From positions 1-12,886 of the forward strand of contig CAJWVP010000041.1 of assembly GCA_913048145.1 (NCBI GenBank): a stretch of 12,886 bases of DNA, given 5' to 3'. Within the stretch, counting starts at the first letter, position 1. The number at the start of each line of letters is the position of its first letter. The stretch comes from an uncultured Rhodospirillaceae bacterium. Its GTDB lineage: Bacteria; Pseudomonadota; Alphaproteobacteria; Rhodospirillales; Casp-alpha2. A program made the translations under genes and the position numbers. Shown here in pieces: positions 12,281 to 12,886 of this stretch. The notes beneath the pieces were generated by a model that was not told the origin of the DNA, ran no database searches, and worked only from the letters and a program-made list of their open reading frames with translations.

Positions 12281-12886
12281 AGGCCCGGCGCGCGGCCGTT
12301 GGTCCACAACGTCGCGTGCACCGCGCCCTTTGCAAATAAGGCACGGTCGGTCGCTTTGTGGACCAGCTCGATTCGTTCGCCAGGACCGGCGAAAATGACC
12401 GAGTGCTCACCAATGACATCACCGCCGCGCAGGGTCGCATAGCCGATGGCGCCGTCGGGACGGGCGCCAATCTCCCCTTCGCGGCTGATCGCCACGTTTG
12501 CATCGTGGCTGATCCCGCGGCCTAAAGCAGCGGCCTTGCCGAGCATTAGGGCCGTACCGGACGGCGCATCAATCTTATGTTTATGATGCATCTCCACGAC
12601 CTCGATGTCGTAATCAGGGCCAATCGCCCGCGCGACCAGCTCAGCAAGGCCCGTCAGAAGATTGACGCCTAGGCTCATATTCCCAGCATGGACCACGGCG
12701 GCGCTATTTCCAGCTTCCGCCAGAGCCACCATGTCTGCATCGCTTAGGCCGGTCGTGCCTACCACCAGCGCTGTACCGCTTTCCTTGGCGAGGTGCGCGT
12801 GGGCAACGGTCGCCGCAGGAATGGTGAAGTCAATTACGGCGTCCACTGCCTCGAACAGAGCTTTCGGATCTATCCCCACCATAACA
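12247..12886 (-). CDS. dapB: 4-hydroxy-tetrahydrodipicolinate reductase (N-terminus outside window)
   Basis: DapB reduces hydroxy-tetrahydrodipicolinate with NAD(P)H in the lysine and meso-diaminopimelate pathway, which supplies peptidoglycan precursors. About 212 C-terminal residues are present; the frame stays open to the window edge, so roughly 55-60 N-terminal residues including the Gly-rich nucleotide-binding loop are missing. The ATG at 12880-12882 is internal, not the start. Seen: VIDFTIPAAT, VVGTTGLSD, AGNMSLGVNLL, and the catalytic/substrate motif EMHHKHKIDAPSGTA containing the paired His and the Lys of the active site, then SREGEIGARPDGAIGYATLR and GEHSVIFAGPGERIE. The C-terminus NVLGLD is normal. 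Its 3' end overlaps that of the DUF2244 gene by 34 bp on the opposite strand. Confidence 0.96.
   Translation of the reverse strand, partial: VMVGIDPKALFEAVDAVIDFTIPAATVAHAHLAKESGTALVVGTTGLSDADMVALAEAGNSAAVVHAGNMSLGVNLLTGLAELVARAIGPDYDIEVVEMHHKHKIDAPSGTALMLGKAAALGRGISHDANVAISREGEIGARPDGAIGYATLRGGDVIGEHSVIFAGPGERIELVHKATDRALFAKGAVHATLWTNGRAPGLYTMRNVLGLD

Noticed and set aside
1..12886. Mobile element, CRISPR, phage defence or biosynthetic cluster
   Set aside because: No transposase, integrase, terminal repeats, regularly spaced repeats, toxin-antitoxin pair or assembly-line gene is visible; the genes are core-genome types with even composition.

Overview
This GC-rich window (roughly 58-60% by eye) looks like ordinary chromosomal DNA of an alphaproteobacterium. 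The best guess is a Rhodospirillales-like, possibly marine lineage. This rests on the resemblance of the adenosine-kinase-like PfkB protein, bactofilin, EI24 protein, DUF2244 protein, Nth and DapB to alphaproteobacterial versions, and is inference without a database search. I see no tRNA or rRNA gene, IS element, CRISPR array, phage gene or plasmid gene.

Layout: (1) the 3' two-thirds of a MaeB-type malic enzyme with a C-terminal phosphotransacetylase-like domain (1-1640, +, cut by the window edge). (2) A minus-strand block: a GT9 glycosyltransferase (4552-5757) translationally coupled to an AmpG-type muropeptide permease (3281-4555), followed by a cytoplasmic formylglycine-type sulfatase (1644-3170). 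The sulfatase has its own probable control region with twin TGTTAACA palindromes. (3) A 345-bp spacer (5758-6102) with a possible small membrane-peptide reading frame and a candidate promoter for the glycosyltransferase. (4) A minus-strand pair, adenosine-kinase-like PfkB kinase (7956-8954) and typA/bipA (6103-7944), driven from a good promoter at 9000-9027. (5) An AT-rich divergent spacer (8955-9248). (6) A plus-strand operon of EI24 membrane protein, bactofilin and small lipoprotein (9249-11010). (7) nth (11013-11651, -), divergent from a DUF2244 membrane protein (11747-12280, +), which overlaps tail-to-tail with dapB (12247-12886, -, 5' end outside the window).

Functions are mostly housekeeping: central carbon metabolism (MaeB), envelope sugar transfer and peptidoglycan recycling (GT9, AmpG), nucleoside salvage and ribosome-associated GTPase (PfkB, TypA), cell shape or envelope organisation (bactofilin, lipoprotein, EI24), base-excision repair (Nth) and lysine/meso-diaminopimelate synthesis (DapB).

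Four starts are moved inward from the longest open frames on sequence evidence: PfkB kinase to 8954, bactofilin to 9971, Nth to 11651 and DUF2244 to 11747. Two genes (ampG and the lipoprotein) use TTG starts embedded in TTGA overlaps. All three convergent gene pairs abut or overlap at their stops. I found no convincing novel multi-gene system. The items most worth a second look are the sulfatase control region, the post-typA small frame, the GT9 cysteine cluster, and the bactofilin-lipoprotein-EI24 operon.
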